A stretch of 64,000 nucleotides of DNA from contig OX235271.1 in NCBI GenBank assembly GCA_944472155.2, positions 81,915,256-81,979,255 of the forward strand, in the 5' to 3' direction. Below the pieces are notes generated by a model. The model was not told the origin of the DNA. It made no database searches and worked only from the letters and a program-made list of their open reading frames with translations. This document shows positions 11,385 to 24,517 of the stretch, in pieces. Numbering within the stretch: position 1 is the stretch's first letter; the number at the start of each line of letters is the position of its first letter. The stretch is from Trichobilharzia szidati. Lineage: Eukaryota > Platyhelminthes > Trematoda > Strigeidida > Schistosomatidae. Both the position numbers and the translations under genes were made by a program.

Positions 11385-11915
11385 CACTTGAGAACACACC
11401 CCACTATGGCTAAGTTAAGGTGTAGTTAAAACTATTAACAGCTCGATATTAAACCACCTGGTGCAAACCGGTCACAAAGCCAGCGAGGAAGAATCCTTCT
11501 CTATAATCTACCGGATGCCCAATAGATTACCAAAATCATCGAAGCACCGCATGCTCCAAACAGCAGAGGCTGTTGCAATTCGCCTCAAACAACCAGCGCT
11601 CTGTGTCCAAAAGAAACAATTCCAGCCTCTACTACTGCCCTGGCCCTCAGTAGAGACTATAAACTCATGAATTTGTACCATTACCTTTCCTAATTCTTCT
11701 GACATTCAGTTTATTTTATGTTGATGCTGTTCAGCTGTAATTTATCAATATTATTGATTTGATGTTATTTAAACGTTAATGTCGTTCATAAGACTTATTC
11801 ATTCATTTACTATAATGTGTATATAATTGTAGAACCTGATGATGGATTTATCGAAAAGAGTACTCTTTGTTCCGTGTCCATTCTTTTGAAAATTTTAATG
11901 GGCATTTTTAATCAG
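11385..11915 (+). mobile_element. Penelope-like element, family B, 3' end
   Basis: The frame at about 11458-11669 reads HLVQTGHKASEEESFSIIY and ends with ALCVQKKQFQPLLLPWPS, the C-terminal signature of schistosome PLE endonuclease regions (compare LCIQKKYVQPLSLPWPS at 54430). It is followed by a terminal-repeat segment with a hammerhead-like motif (11832-11872). The whole block matches 25191-25721 on the opposite strand. The reverse transcriptase is missing (5' truncation). Confidence 0.8.
11832..11872 (+). ncRNA. Hammerhead-like motif, PLE family B
   Basis: In order: GAAC (stem I), CTGATGA (intact core block), a weak helix II stretch ending at C, GAAA, the palindrome AAGAGTACTCTT (stem III), then GTTC pairing with the first GAAC. 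Helix II is weak and has an unpaired U after the core, so activity is uncertain. The self-complementary stem III fits the dimer-type hammerheads reported from PLEs. Confidence 0.55.
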
Positions 11916-12419
11916 TTCAGATATTCGCACCAAAAACATGAACATCCACGGTAGCTTAGTTTTGGTACCGGGAGAAAATCAACAGGTTTTCTGTTGCACT
12001 TTTACTTTAGTATTCCCTTAAAGTAAGAGAAATCAACAGTGAAAAGCCTAGTCAAGTATAATGTTTTCCCTGTTTTCACAGCAACAAATATACTTACTGA
12101 AGTAGATTGTCATCATAATTCTTCACATTATTTTGAAGAATAAATTATGTCTCACTACTTCAGGACTATTGAATGCACTACTTGTGAATTCGACGTACAG
12201 TCTCGACTTGTGGAAAACTAAATCTATAAAATTTAATTACATTTTTATCAACAGGGCAGAAAGGAAATTCACCCCACGTGAACTTTAGAAAGAAAAGTTG
12301 TACTGCACACTTTCCTATTTATATATATATACTGTATACACATTAGTTCCTCGAGCTGGGCGTAATTATAAAAGCTGAGGGAGTTAGGTGCCAATGCTTA
12401 CATGAAGGACCTATCATAT

Positions 12420-12753
12420 TGTAACAGTAGAATATAAGGGTGGGGTAACAGATCGTTTAATGAGAAAATCAGGAGATATTAATTAAGTTTTATGCACATT
12501 ATTTTCAGAAAAAAAAGCAACGTCTTCTGATTGGTTGTTTTTCTGCCGAAGGTTATTCTATCATCTACTTGTAGCCGTTTCTTGTAAAGTCAGACTATAC
12601 ATCTGCGAATCGTATTTGCGCACGCTAGTCCGTTGTGATTAGTTGATGGGTTCCTCAAGGTTAAACTTTGCTACTGTTTTTTCATGACCCAGGACGTATA
12701 TATTGACGAAAATTGTTGTCTACAATTTTTGCTTGCAGACAGCTTACACCACA
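12420..12753 (-). mobile_element. Solo LTR, Gypsy-type, copy 1
   Basis: A 334-bp block running TGTAAC...CCACA on the plus strand, flanked by the 4-bp target duplication ATAT (12416-12419 and 12754-12757). It is collinear with 31193-31527 and with the reverse complement of 21904-22256. Judging by the promoter/poly(A)-like order in the third copy, this LTR reads on the minus strand. No internal region adjoins it. The size suggests a Boudicca-like Gypsy LTR, but that name is from memory. Confidence 0.85.
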
Positions 12754-12757
12754 ATAT

Positions 12758-13747
12758 CATTCCTTCCTATCATACAGCAAAATGAGATTATCACAACTTC
12801 TCTGTCCATCCAGCAAGCAGTCCTACCACCAACTCGAGTACAATTAGCGCCCTTGCGGCCAAATATTATGAGAAATACTCCACCCATTAGTTGCAGACTA
12901 CACCTAGATTCTCTCACATAACACCTGCACCCACCAAGAATCAGAGGGATATCTCTGCAGTCAACTCAATTAGTGTGGCAATCATTTTAACAGTCGTCGC
13001 TACTTCACCACTACCCTAACGACAACAAACTGGATTTATTGCCACCTTCAAACCGTCGCCACTCAGACTGCTAATACTGCGCAGTGTTTTTGGCGGATGG
13101 AGAAAAGAAACGTCAGGAATCAAGTACGTATGATTTCGAATCTATTTCCTTCAGCCTTAGAAAACGGCTTAATTATGGGAGTGAACATACTCTCCAAAAG
13201 ACAGCTAATACAATGTCCCCACCCAATATGGATCATCTCGTAACGGGGAATGAGGTTTAAATAACTGAATACAATACCTGATTCACTGCGGGCAACTTAC
13301 ATTTTAACGAAGACCAGATTCTTGTGGACTAAGTATATCGAGAGTGACAACCTCGGAAGTGTGTGTGCCAATGGGTTATTCTTTTGCACCCGTGTTAAAT
13401 TTTAAAAAGTTTGGAAGATTTCGCTCCCACGAAGTTCAGCTAGCCAGATGTTACTGACAGCCAGCCCTGCGACGAAATATTCCTTGTAGTCAATAACAGC
13501 GATGGAAGCCATCTAGGAAGACAGTGAGTTACACTTCTTGGAGGACTTTGAGCTTGTTCTCCGTTTGGTTCCGAATAGAAATGGATTACATAATTGTCAC
13601 GTGGCCATCTGTACTACTATACCTTAGCCTTGGTAACGTTGTCTGCTGGCTTTCAAGCCTGAATTACCTAACCTGTTGGCCAGGCTGATACTAACGCCTC
13701 TTCATCTAGGGAAGTGGGGATATAACCCTGATGGCTATTCGAGGATG
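12758..13747. other. Stretch with no recognised feature
   Basis: No convincing gene or repeat was recognised between the solo LTR and the SINE. Confidence 0.4.
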
Positions 13748-13925
13748 TATGCGTCGGTGGCACAGTGGTTAGGACTCTCGCCGGGGTTCGATTCCCTGCC
13801 GACGCACACCTGATATCTATGGTCGGCCTGCAAACTTTGGGCTGCCGATATCCATGCTGAAAATTCCATACTTGTACTGAAAATACGGTGTGACATCAAG
13901 CTGTAATAAAAAAATAATAAAAATA
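13748..13925 (+). repeat. tRNA-derived SINE, short type
   Basis: The head GCGTCGGTGGCACAGTGG carries a Pol III A box, and GGGTTCGATTCCC is a clear B box, spaced as in a tRNA but with a shortened anticodon arm. The tail is different from the RTE-tailed SINEs at 27005, 39215, 42145 and 49588, and it ends in a TAATAAAAAAATAATAAAAA stretch. A piece of the same body occurs inverted at about 16335-16405. Confidence 0.75.
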
Positions 13926-14159
13926 TATAATAACGATGGTATAAAGAGATCACAGGAAAACACAATCACGCAATCCCTAAAACGCAGTTGTCTGCAATCT
14001 GATCCACCAAGCACAGGTGAGCAAATTTACCACTGAGAGCAGAGTGGCTGAGATTCGGCTTGTTGGTGGTCTAAAACAGCACAACCACCATTTAGGATAT
14101 GCTCAGTAATTGGGAGGCGTATTTCAGTATAATAAAGCCCAACTCAAGGTCGTGTTGTC

Positions 14160-15420
14160 ACGTTTAACATGAAAACGTAGAAGCCATTAGAGACGTTAGA
14201 CCACTTACTGCTTATGGACTCCCAGTCTTCAGCGATCCTCAGAAGTGGTCAGTGTTACATTCTTCTCTATCTCCTTTAGTTACCAGCTCTGTCAACTGGA
14301 ATTGGCACCCCAGTGAATAGGAGGCTACCTGCACAATCCTTCGCTATAAATATGGTGACAAAGAGCATGTACATAGCCATTATTACAAGCCCAATCATCC
14401 AGTGAGTCACTGAAAATTCGTAAAAGTTCACTTCTCTGAATATTCACTCTTTAAGAGTCTCAACACCAGCGTCCCCTGAAGACTCTCTGATTCATCTACC
14501 TCTGATTTTTCCTACTGCATCTCTAGCATCCAAGTGACACACAAACTAGTTGTTGTTCTCTGCGCCGATATATCCAAAACATTTGGCCATGTCGTCACGC
14601 CATAATCTCCCAGAAGTAGTACCCTTTAGGAATTTGCAAGCCATTACCTAAGTGGTCAAAATTATCCCTAGGTTAAGTCTGTTCCTAAGTAGATCACAAC
14701 TTGGACTTTAAAGGTTAGCACTCTCGGCTGGCTTCTATTTATAGTCTACATCAGCAGTGTTTGTAGTTGTTTCACATGGGATGGACTATCTGCACCAGTT
14801 GGTGACCTTGGTATTCTCTGTTTTTACTACAGTCATCAGTCAAATTAACTTATAAGTAATCTTCATTTAGAAATTATATTAGTGCTGCACCATAGTGTGT
14901 TAAGTCCCGCTTGCAGTTTAAAACTGAGAAGTGCAGATGGATTAGCACTGCCAGCAACAGTCCTGACTTAACTTGTGAAGTAGATTGTCGAAAGCGACAC
15001 AAACTCAATTCTGTCGCATGTGTGAGCATGGTATTCTCTAATGAAGGAAAATTTTATGATCCAACCGACTTAAACGTTTCTAAAACACGTAGTCTTACAA
15101 GTGCATCACTCATAATTTCATATATTGACTTTTAAGAGTTTGATGTACGAAGTGGGCAGTCGACTTCATTTGGATTACTTCCGGTTTGTTCTCAGTGTAA
15201 TTCAACTTGTGACAAACTTAAATCAACGGGGTGCAAAAATACTACGCTCTACAAACACTAGGCTCAAAATGTGGCTTTGTATGTGATGACCGTTTTCGAT
15301 CTCCGATCATAGAACATCTCACAAGACAGCTGTTTAAGGGAAACCTTAGCCAACCACCTATACAATCTCACAGGCCAGTACTCGAATCTAACTCAAGAAT
15401 CACTTGAAATCTCAGAATTT
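14160..15420 (+). pseudogene. Decayed non-LTR reverse transcriptase (Jockey/CR1-like)
   Basis: Broken plus-strand frames show reverse-transcriptase landmarks in order. VVVLCADISKTFGHVV (around 14545-14595) corresponds to the catalytic block with the DxSKAF motif. TLGWLLFIVYISSV (around 14727-14770) corresponds to the usual LGPLLFxxYIxD block. KTEKCRWISTASN (around 14920-14960) resembles the later NxxKC block. Many stops and frame changes mean it is dead. The motif style is unlike the RTE/SR2-like copies elsewhere in the window, so this is a separate LINE lineage. Family placement is approximate. Confidence 0.6.
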
Positions 15421-17899
15421 AAAAACAATTTAGTTGTTATAGTTCATTGATAGACTGTTATGCAGGCTGACTGTCTCCTGAATAAGTTCTCAGTTAACCA
15501 AGATAGACCACCAGGTAATGTGAGCAACGCAAATACTCTTGTAGCTCTTAACTCATCAGTCACCGGACTCATCAAATGTAGTGCCACTCACCACTGTCTA
15601 TTGCTAGCTCCATCACTTTGATTTAACAAACATGGACACGATCCACTAAATATATAAGGCGACGGCACACGTGACAAAAATAAAGGTTTGCATTGCGAAA
15701 ATAACATACGTAACCAGGAAAGACAGCGATGTCAGCTCTTGGTTATAATAAAAGGTTAACATAACTAGTTATGGTATCAATACATTTTATGGTTGCTATG
15801 AAAGTGTTTATATGGATATTTATCAGGATTAGAAAAACTCCTGCTAACCTTTTTGCCTTTCTCGCCTCTGTCCCTAATTCCTTTTTCAGTTTGATAGCAT
15901 TAATTCGCTGCCCAAGATGACGGTAGATAAAGCGGTTGCTTGGCGACTTATAACAATACCCATGACATTACAAACTGCGCTGGTGAAATTCCCCAAAAAT
16001 GCTTCCCGTGTGAATAGCTGCATATTGACTCCTGTGGTTCATCCTCCATTAAAACTGTACGTTTTCACCTCTATACCAATATCTTAATCACATTAGCACA
16101 TCTGTAGTACCAATCGGTCTGGGAAATGAATGAAGTAGTGTAAAAGTGTGGAAGACTGATTCTAAATCTCACGAAAATGGTGGTAATTTTTTATATATTG
16201 AATGTATTTCAAGTTTAATGGATTATTCTGACAGCGTGGTGTTTCCTGAAGCTTAAATCATCGTTGCTAGCTACTGCTGAAAACGTAATAAGCAGTTGTG
16301 TTTATTCACCTACAGTACAAGTCATAAGTCATGGTTAGCATTTCAGCATAGATATCGGTAGCCCAAATTTGCAGGCCAACCATAGAAATCGGGTGTGCGT
16401 TGGCATTACTATCATGTAGAATAGTAACAAAAATGGGAGGCCCACCGAAAGACCTCAACCAATCAGTCAAAATTGTCCCGTCGAAAGTGTTTTATCAAGT
16501 AGTGAATTACATTTAAGATTAATATAAGGAAAAAGCACTAAGAGAAAAGCAAAATGTTACATTCTGTATAGCGGTTCTTAATAGCAATGACCACTGACAA
16601 ATTAAACCAATCTTTGTGCGCAAATTCAACCAAGTAGCATATATTTTCTTTCTGTGGTGAGTGATTTGCAACATACAGGGAATGAAGTGGAATAGTTGCA
16701 TTGTCAATATGATACACTATACCAGCTCAAAGATCCGCTTATTCATTACTTTCCTTAACGTTTGAATACTGAAAAAAACCGAAGCCAGAAGCACCCAGTT
16801 GTTTGGAAGCATGCTTTGGAAAGAAATACACTTGAATGAATATGAGGACTAATCTGACCAATACAAACGCAAGAATAATTGGTCACAAAACAGAATTATT
16901 TCTGCAGTATTCGAGCTGCAAGACTTTATTTTTATTTTTGTTTTTTTATGTTCTACAGAGAGTATTGTGAATGAAAACCAGATGTACCAAAGTAGTCTTA
17001 TTGGTTATGTGCAGAGTAATTATGAAATACAAGGACAGTAGTAAAACTTCTGTGAGAGTAATCTAATAAATCTACTCACCATGTAGGCTAGCACACATTT
17101 CTTGTAGAAGACACTTTATTATCGTTATTACCTGGTATGCTACCTCAAGGACTACGGATTCAGCAGTGAATATGTGCCAGTGACCCAGCACGCACTCACT
17201 ATGCGTTGTATCGTGCAACCTACCATTTTCAGCGTCATTATGATAACTACACACGAGTCAAGTCAATTTCAGCCCAGTCTTCTTTTAAGGCATTGCCCGG
17301 ATAACAGGTTGTTAGGGCGTAGGCGTGGATTTTAGAGTTATTTCCATCTTTCGTGTACATGAATGACTTTTTATGTGAGAAGCAGTGCTTTTCTCTAGTT
17401 AATGGGCTAAAGGTCACTCGTGCGTTCGTACCGCCTGAATCGCTACTCTTTGACTTTCTCTGGGGGCATTTCAGCTTCATTCGTTATCTGACGGCAAGGA
17501 CCTTTCTAGTTGGAAGGGTTAAGTGGGAATCGCTCCCCGTTTATATAAAACTGCTTTCAAGTGACCAGTACTTATTGTAGCATAACGTCCTGCTCAGTCG
17601 ATGATAAAAGCCTTTTGTTTCCTGCTGATAAATTTTGAGTAATCCGTCACAGTGAGTTTTTAGTGGTTTCTCAACCGTATCACAAGTCACAAAAATGGAT
17701 ATACAGTCTTGGACCCTTGAACCTAACTATAATTTTCGGGATGGCATGTCACTTTTTGAATTAGCGCCACCTTCATCCGGTGGGTATTACGGTGTTTCAA
17801 TAAGTGGATCAAATTATACCAGGATGATTTCATGAAAATTCAATAATGTATGTGAAACTTTTGAGGTCACTGCCACTTTTAATGCATCACACTGCGCAG
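15421..17899. other. Stretch with little recognised
   Basis: Contains a fragment of the short-type SINE body (about 16335-16405, minus). The part nearest 17900 may hold the extreme 3' end of the decayed Gypsy element read on the minus strand, but no motif confirms it. No host exon was found. Confidence 0.35.
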
Positions 17900-20450
17900 A
17901 CATCAGTATAAACGCACATTTTCCGATAGGAGTGCAACGAACGTAACGCAGTTCGGGAGTGTAATGCTAGTGATAATATGTACACCACATGCGCTTGATA
18001 TCCATCTTAGAGGTGTAGAGGACACTACATGGGGTTAAATGGGGCAGACCCTGCCCATTTGATGTTTTAGACAGCAGTTTTGGAATCTTTGATCTGCCGC
18101 TGACAGAGTTATGTTGGGTCATTAGCAGTTGTCTGGAGTGCTTCTGATCAAATGCACTTGAATCTCAGTTGTTCCAAAAGCTATTTAATGGTTGCCATTT
18201 TGAAACTGTTACACTCAGTCGGTTGTCAAAGTAAGAGGACATCCAAACTCTTTTATCCACTTTCCTATGAAGATTACGCAAATAGTTTCGGTAGTGATGT
18301 CAGATATAACAACAGCTTTCCGTCAAAGGCCAGAACAGTCTACTGAAGTGAATAGGTACGATTAACTATCTGGAGATGAATGTGAGCAAATTATACCCAG
18401 GTAAATTCGGTTAAAAAATTCATTGGGTGTCACGGATGATGAAACCAGAGTAACGAGAAGGTTGCACATTTTTGAGCTCAGAAACTTTATGCAATAGCGA
18501 TTCCAGTCACACTATTACGAATAGTTCTTGACCACATAAGCCTGGCTTTCTGTAGCACGGATGCCAGGTTATGAGTAGTTACAAAGCGAATAGAAAGTCT
18601 CTTGCAGGAAATGTGGAAGAAACAGGTTTTCGGATGCTAGCGGACAAGTCGCGAAGCATGATACCATAGCTAATGATCGCAGTTGTGTGTCCTTCATTCA
18701 GGGAAGCGTATTGCTGGAGTTTTTGCACAGTGATATCTGGAGCCCGATGTTCCGCCATTTTCCCCACTTCAATAGTTGGAGGAATGTAGTGGTACGAATC
18801 AAGGGTGACTCATGTTCAGAGGGGTTATTTACACCAGAGACACTGGGTGTCTTGAGTGAATTGCGAAATACGGCTTAAACGGTGAGGGTGTATCTGTTTG
18901 TAACGGTATGATGGGCATACGTTAAAGGTTTGTGGTCCTTGAAGACTGTACACTAGGAACCCTCAGTGAAGTGACAGAAGCGTTTAGTGGAAGCGTTGAT
19001 AGCATGCAGCGATATGCCGTATTTCGCATGCAGACAGCTTTGAAAAAACTGGAAGTTGTTCATGTGCCACTCATGAGCTGTAGTATAACAGGGGTCATAA
19101 CCGAGTGTGAATGTGCCAGCTTCAAAGACTTTCAACTGACAGATGCTGAAGCTTGCAATACATCAGGAAACTAAATGCCGCAATTCAGAATAATATGCAC
19201 GTAACTAAATCGAAAATATCATATGATAGATCGCGATTCAAATGTTCCTTATTTCTCTGATGACAGTAAACCAGCAGTACAAGGTTATTACTGCACGAAG
19301 TTTATAAATAGAAGGCAGTATAATTTACAATAATACTTCTAATGATTTTGTTCTGGTTGTCTGAAAAACAGAGAAAGACTGGGTCACGGCTACTACTATT
19401 GCTTCCCACGAAACTCGCGATCCCTTTAGTTAAACAAGCCACATGTCGCTCATTTAACGTTCACCAACATGGACGCCATGTTAGTTGCAGCACATGAAAT
19501 ATTTAGGAAATGCCTGGAATCCAGAGGTCCAAGAATAATGGAGCCCATTAATGCCATCCCGATTTTTTAAATACCTATTAGCCTCCTGACATAAACGCTA
19601 GGGTTTCGCAATCATCGTCTGGAAGATTTTATGGTCCAGTTAAAATACCAACACGGTAAGCACGAAAGATAGGATAAAAATCCACCATACTTAGGAATGT
19701 ACGAAAGGGTCTCAGCGGTGCTAGCAACGAAACGTTTTGAACAACCAGCAGCTTTCCGGTTTGAGGGTGGGATGGAATCTAGTACTTGATTATATTCACT
19801 ATTGTCGAAGATTTCGACATACTGCCAAAAATCCGTTGTAAGTGGTTACGATGGGATTCTCCACTTGAACAAGCTGTCATAATGTCATCCAGATATGCAC
19901 AGACAATGAATAGTGCACACTGGACATTATGAACAAAATGACTCAATACCTGAGTTGCATGGATAAAAACATTCTAAGAAACCGAAACAGAATGAAAAGT
20001 TTAATGATGGCAGTCCCTTGAAAATTATCCAGGTGAAGTGAGGGTTGATGAGAGCTGCATGTCAGGTCAGGCTTACTTAATTCAGACACTTCCTTCAAGG
20101 ATGCAATTAAGCTATGGATAAAAATCTGAATTGGTTTTGGCGTTGAGCCTTCGGTTACCGCCACAAGACCTCTGGTTCACGGCAGTACTTTTGACATCAC
20201 CTAAATAGATGAAGTCTTTGGTTTATTGGATGGCTTCACTACCCCATCCTCAGAATATGTTCAGACCAAGCCTCATTAGCGTGAACTCTGTGTGGAGATA
20301 ATTGCTGTGATTTAGCGAACACAGGTAGGTCAGCCTTTGTGATATGATTTGAGACGTTATAGGTCGCAAAAGGTACACAACGACTGGGTATAAATATTTC
20401 TGGAAAAGAATGAAAAGCAGTGAAGTAAGGACCTAAAGCATCCGACATGA
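17900..20450 (-). pseudogene. Decayed Gypsy (Ty3-type) LTR retroelement pol
   Basis: Minus-strand frames, read from high to low coordinates, give the pol order. VSNHITKADLPVFAKSQQLS (about 20330) is the block before the reverse transcriptase. TAIIKLFILFRFLRMF (about 20000) is the TPFGLF-xF-RMPF block. AYLDDIMTACSS (about 19885) is the YxDD catalytic block. RNSVTGIAIA (about 18520) lies in a remnant of the integrase HHCC finger region, and HIHLQIV (about 18375), SDITTETICVIFIGKWIKEF (about 18240) and CPLTLTTD belong to the integrase core. Multiple stops and frame shifts make it inactive. No LTR was found joined to it; the same-family solo LTRs in this window stand elsewhere and need not belong to it. 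Confidence 0.8.
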
Positions 20451-21903
20451 TATAAAAGCTGGCGGTATTGACGTTCCTCGGATAGTATGAAGTATACTAA
20501 CGCAAGATCTAATACCCACAACTTCTATAGTACTTGTTCCACGTAGACCAGAGGCAAAGCAAAACACCAGAATTGATCGTCCAAATTACGAAGTATATTT
20601 CAGGACCAAATCGGAGTGCGAGATGATTGCTTAACTAGCTAGGGATCGTGCACGAACGAACGAACGTGACACGATGGCGTACCAAATGGTATGGATGCTT
20701 GACCGGAAGCCTTCAGCTAAACAAGTTGACTTAAACAGTGAGGGTCAACATCCAATGTTCAGTGATGAATGCTGATGGTAATAAAGGTCCGAGAAATTGT
20801 CGTCAAGGGTATCTGAAACACCCATCATGATGTTTTAAGGAAGACTCACCAACTTTACTATACAAAAATAAAGCATGCAAATACATTCCCAATACAAAAT
20901 TATGTTAGGTCAGCGGTTAACTAAATTAATTTGGTTGGTTTTATGAGTTCAAGGGTCACCCTACATAACTACGATGTCCACGTAACAATACAAATCGAAA
21001 ACTGAAACGCAAAATGTATCTACACAGTCAAAGGTTCGAAGTGTTAATTCAGATTTCCACTACTTTGCATCGATGTATGAACTCAGAAGGTGGACAGATG
21101 ATCAAACCAAGTCATGCCAATTTTCTGTTCACTGTACAAGGCATCCTGATATAAAACACTGTCAATGATTGTATACCATCATGGCAACAAAACGCATTTA
21201 GATTAAGTATATCTTCAGGTTATGGGTTTTGTATTTATTTGGTCTAATTTCAATGCAGATTTCGTCGTGAACTAACATCAGTTAAAGAATCATTGAAAAA
21301 TAAAGGAGCACTGAACAACTGTTTCTGCCCAGTTTGAGATTGTTCAGGAGTGCGCAGTCATGACTACACCAGACACTGAACTATGGACCTTCAGGTTAAG
21401 TAGCCAGTCTTTTGACCATTTAGGCACTGGTTCGGAAACCGATTACTCGTGGGTCACAACGTCTATTGATTCGTAATATAGAGCAATCACTAACCAATGG
21501 CATGTGTGAGCATTAACTTCACCCTAAAATGGGGACCTTCAGTGGTCATCACTTCTCATTAAAACTTCTAAATGGAGATTGATTTGGAAAAGCACTTTTA
21601 ATTCGCCTTTAGTCTCTGAATATTCTACCACATATTTAGAGTGGCGATATGTGTGCACTCATTCTGAATGAACTTGCACCAATCAGAAGTGTTAGGTAGA
21701 ACAATGGCTGTTTTGTCTGCTTATAGCCCAGTTTAGTTAGCTCGCCGAATTGCATTTGATTTGTATTGATCATCGGTATAAGGTGAATCATTTTAATAGC
21801 TTATGCGAATACTAGTCTCATTTGATAGAATATATTTCAAGTAATATGGTGAAATATGTATAGTATTTATGTCATTAGTGCAACCTAATAATGACAGTGC
21901 TAG
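20451..21903. other. Stretch with little recognised
   Basis: This lies on the gag/protease side of the decayed Gypsy pol, but no gag or protease motif could be read. At about 21265-21400 there is a degenerate piece of the second tRNA-derived SINE family (GAACTAACATCAGTTAAAGA resembles the usual tail). Nothing else was recognised. Confidence 0.35.
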
Positions 21904-22256
21904 TGTTGTGAGAGGTGGCTGCGAACTAACCAAAATTGTAGACAATAATTTACGACAATGTTACTTCCCGAATCGGAGTCATGAGAAAAAACGATAAAAA
22001 AGTCTAATCTTGGGGAACTCACCAATCAATCACAGCAAGCTTAACGTGTGCAAACACGGTTCGTAGATATATGGCTTAACTTTCTAAGAGACGGTCACAA
22101 GCGGTACAGAATAACCTTCAGCAAGAAAGCAATCAATCAAAAGACGTTGCTCCTTTGCTAACAATAACGAATAATAATGTACACAAAAATCTATAAATAT
22201 CTGCTGACTTTCTCAATAAACGATCTGTTGCCCGGCCCTTGTCTTCTGTCGTTACA
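21904..22256 (+). mobile_element. Solo LTR, Gypsy-type, copy 2
   Basis: A 353-bp block starting TGTTGTGAG and ending GTTACA, flanked by CTAG (21900-21903 and 22257-22260). It contains TATAAATA and, downstream, AATAAA (near 22215) in the order expected for an LTR, which sets its orientation as plus. It matches the reverse complement of the LTRs at 12420 and 31193. Confidence 0.85.
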
Positions 22257-22439
22257 CTAGTATTGATTCACAACATCATTTTGTCTCATGAATGTCAATG
22301 AAGCACTCAAAAGATATATTGCCCGACAACATTTTTCACAATTTATCAACCCTTGCTGTGTGACAGGCATAACTGATATGACTGATGTTTTTGAGACAAT
22401 TAGTACCGTTTATGAATTTCGACCTAATTTATCTGAGTC

Positions 22440-22565
22440 GTGTGACGTATGTACAACATATTTCGAACAATCGGATCACATAATTACTTGTCATAGGAAT
22501 ATTTATGAAAATAATTAAGTTTTAAGAGGTGAGGGAATAAACATATACTATGTTAAAAAGCCCTA
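22440..22565 (+). repeat. Single arm of a foldback element (related to 58376-58760)
   Basis: The segment around ACAACATATTTCGAACAATC and the following 100 bp match 58430-58560, next to tetraspanin exon 4. Only one arm is seen here. Confidence 0.55.
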
Positions 22566-22619
22566 GCGAAAGTCAAAATTACTATGCAGACCGATAAACT
22601 AAAAAATATTGATATCAGT

Positions 22620-23580
22620 ATATCTGTCTTGGTATCCAAATAAAGGTTTAACGTGATGACAAATTGTTTTTTGAATACACAAAGGTTTATGCTTCGTAAT
22701 CGTCAGGGTTTCCACAAACTTTAGGGTAAGCTATGAATACACTTTATAGAAGGGTTTAAAAGAGATATCAACATCAATTTTATGACCTGTATTTATGATA
22801 TGTTCAGCTATAGATGAGCTTCATCATCTGTTCAGCGTTCAGGGGATTCAATTTGCTTCTGAAATCATTTAGGGATATGCTCTGAAGCATTTGCTGTGGA
22901 CTAAACAGCTAAGCTCGTTTATACGCAAAGATAAAGGACAAAACAAATACAAACATATATGTATGTAGAGAGGAATTCAGTCCAAGCAAATTAATATACA
23001 CATAAAATGCAGTTACTTAGGAAGTTATAATTGTCCCAAAATACACAAGTAATGACATACAGAATTGTAGTGATGAAGTCGTCCTTTTGGTATACAGTAG
23101 CTCACTCCACGTAAGAGTATACCAACAACCCGAGGGTACTTGCAGAGAGAAAAGGAGATTGAAGCAAAAGATACGCATGTGGATGTACGATCAGGCACGA
23201 GCCCGAGATGATTGGCAATAGTGAAAAGCAAGAAGCTGGAGAGGGAAGTTGTGTTGTCCGTACTGTACGGTAAACCAGATGGTGTCCCTATTCAATATCA
23301 ATTAACAACCATGAGCATATATTTTGATATTTTTCGGCCTCCACACCTTTGGCTGCAGACAATGAAGAGTCTTCCCTAGGTGTGTCAACACATTTAAATT
23401 GGTTGATGCGGTGGGATGTGACATAATTTTTTGTATTCTCTAATGACTTAGATAAATATATAGGCTTCGCAATCTCAATTATTAGGATCATAGCTGCATA
23501 AAATATCTTTCTAACTGCAGCATTCAATCTTTGTCTAATTTCCAAGTTTTTGATAACATTTTCAGTGATATGAGACAATT
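22620..23580 (-). mobile_element. Penelope-like element remnant, family F
   Basis: On the minus strand, 23288-23578 contains NAAVRKIFYAAMILII followed by NYVTSHRINQFKC, the linker that precedes the GIY-YIG region in PLEs. Farther on (about 22640-22830) HIINTGHKIDVDISF and FVETLTITKHKPLCIQK match the C-terminus (compare HLLDTGHEVDVERSF at 24850). The middle, including the GIY-YIG core, is degraded. The order and strand agree with one decayed copy. Confidence 0.65.
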
Positions 23581-24465
23581 AAATTAAGCATTACTGACCA
23601 AATATTATAGCAAAACCACTGGTCCACAGTGGATATTTAATTACAACATTCGATTCATTGAAAGCATAATTCTATTTCACAGTGATAAATGTAAAAAGCG
23701 CTTCCATCTTTTCTTTTTGTGAATGTCACTCAAATGAAGCCATTCATTACGTCATGACCCAGACAAATCAAAAAAGGATGCATTTTTCAAATGAGCTTTT
23801 TGATCTTATACAATCACATGTAAATAATAAATTTTAGGTATGCAGTAAAATAAAGGTGAAAAGGATTTTTATCTGTTACAGGGCTTCAGTTGAAGTTTAT
23901 GTTTATTTACCGAGGATACTCGAATATACTTATGACTACATAACTAAGAGTTAATATGGATAAACAATTCACACAAACATATCAGATTAAGTGCGGTAGA
24001 ATTTACTGTCAATGAGATGGAAATTTTAGCAGAATAGAGGCGCATACTACTTTCTTGAATACAGAAATCCGACGGGTTCCTAAAATCAGAAGCAATATCT
24101 GTGATGGGCTAAACACAAAACTCAGTTATAATAGGTATCAAAATAAAAAGAGCAAATTAGTTATGATATTCAAACAGCATATTACAAGTGTAAAGGTAAT
24201 TATGTTTTATAGAGCTACAGTTACTTGAAATTAGGTTTAAGTTCAAATTCCACAATTTAAATTATAATAATCCAGCAGTACGGCAAATAGGTAGGCTTCA
24301 GTGATATTTTACTGGACTGCTGACGTTGCCAAAGGGGTGAATGAGTACGCTTTGCTTGAAGATGTGGCGGTATAGCGTACTGAGTATGATTCCGATTATA
24401 ATACTATAGTATTTCATACATTTATTCCCCTTAATGAATTTGAACAGAGCAAGAACTACAGTTTT

Positions 24466-24517
24466 AGCAGAATAAAATGGTATCATCTTTTATTTCGTTG
24501 CCTTCTCGTCAGCTGCT
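24466..24517 (-). ncRNA. Hammerhead motif, PLE family A copy 1, left arm
   Basis: Minus strand: AGCAG (stem I), CTGACGA (fits CUGANGA), GAAGGCAAC (weak helix II closed by G-C), GAAA, then a stem III with arms ATAAAA/TTTTAT, then CTGCT closing stem I. All core residues fit the hammerhead consensus; helix II is very short. Confidence 0.65.

Noticed and set aside
13748..13806. Functional tRNA gene
   Set aside because: A and B boxes are present, but the anticodon arm is shortened and the cloverleaf cannot be completed; it continues as a SINE body. The same applies at 27160, 40330, 40640, 42310 and 59480.
17247..17480. Minus-strand open frame as the end of Gypsy pol
   Set aside because: No motif links it to the integrase C-terminus, and the frame is interrupted between here and 17900.
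24298..24486. Short open frame at the left PLE arm as a gene
   Set aside because: It is terminal-repeat sequence, repeated inverted at 25798-25852.
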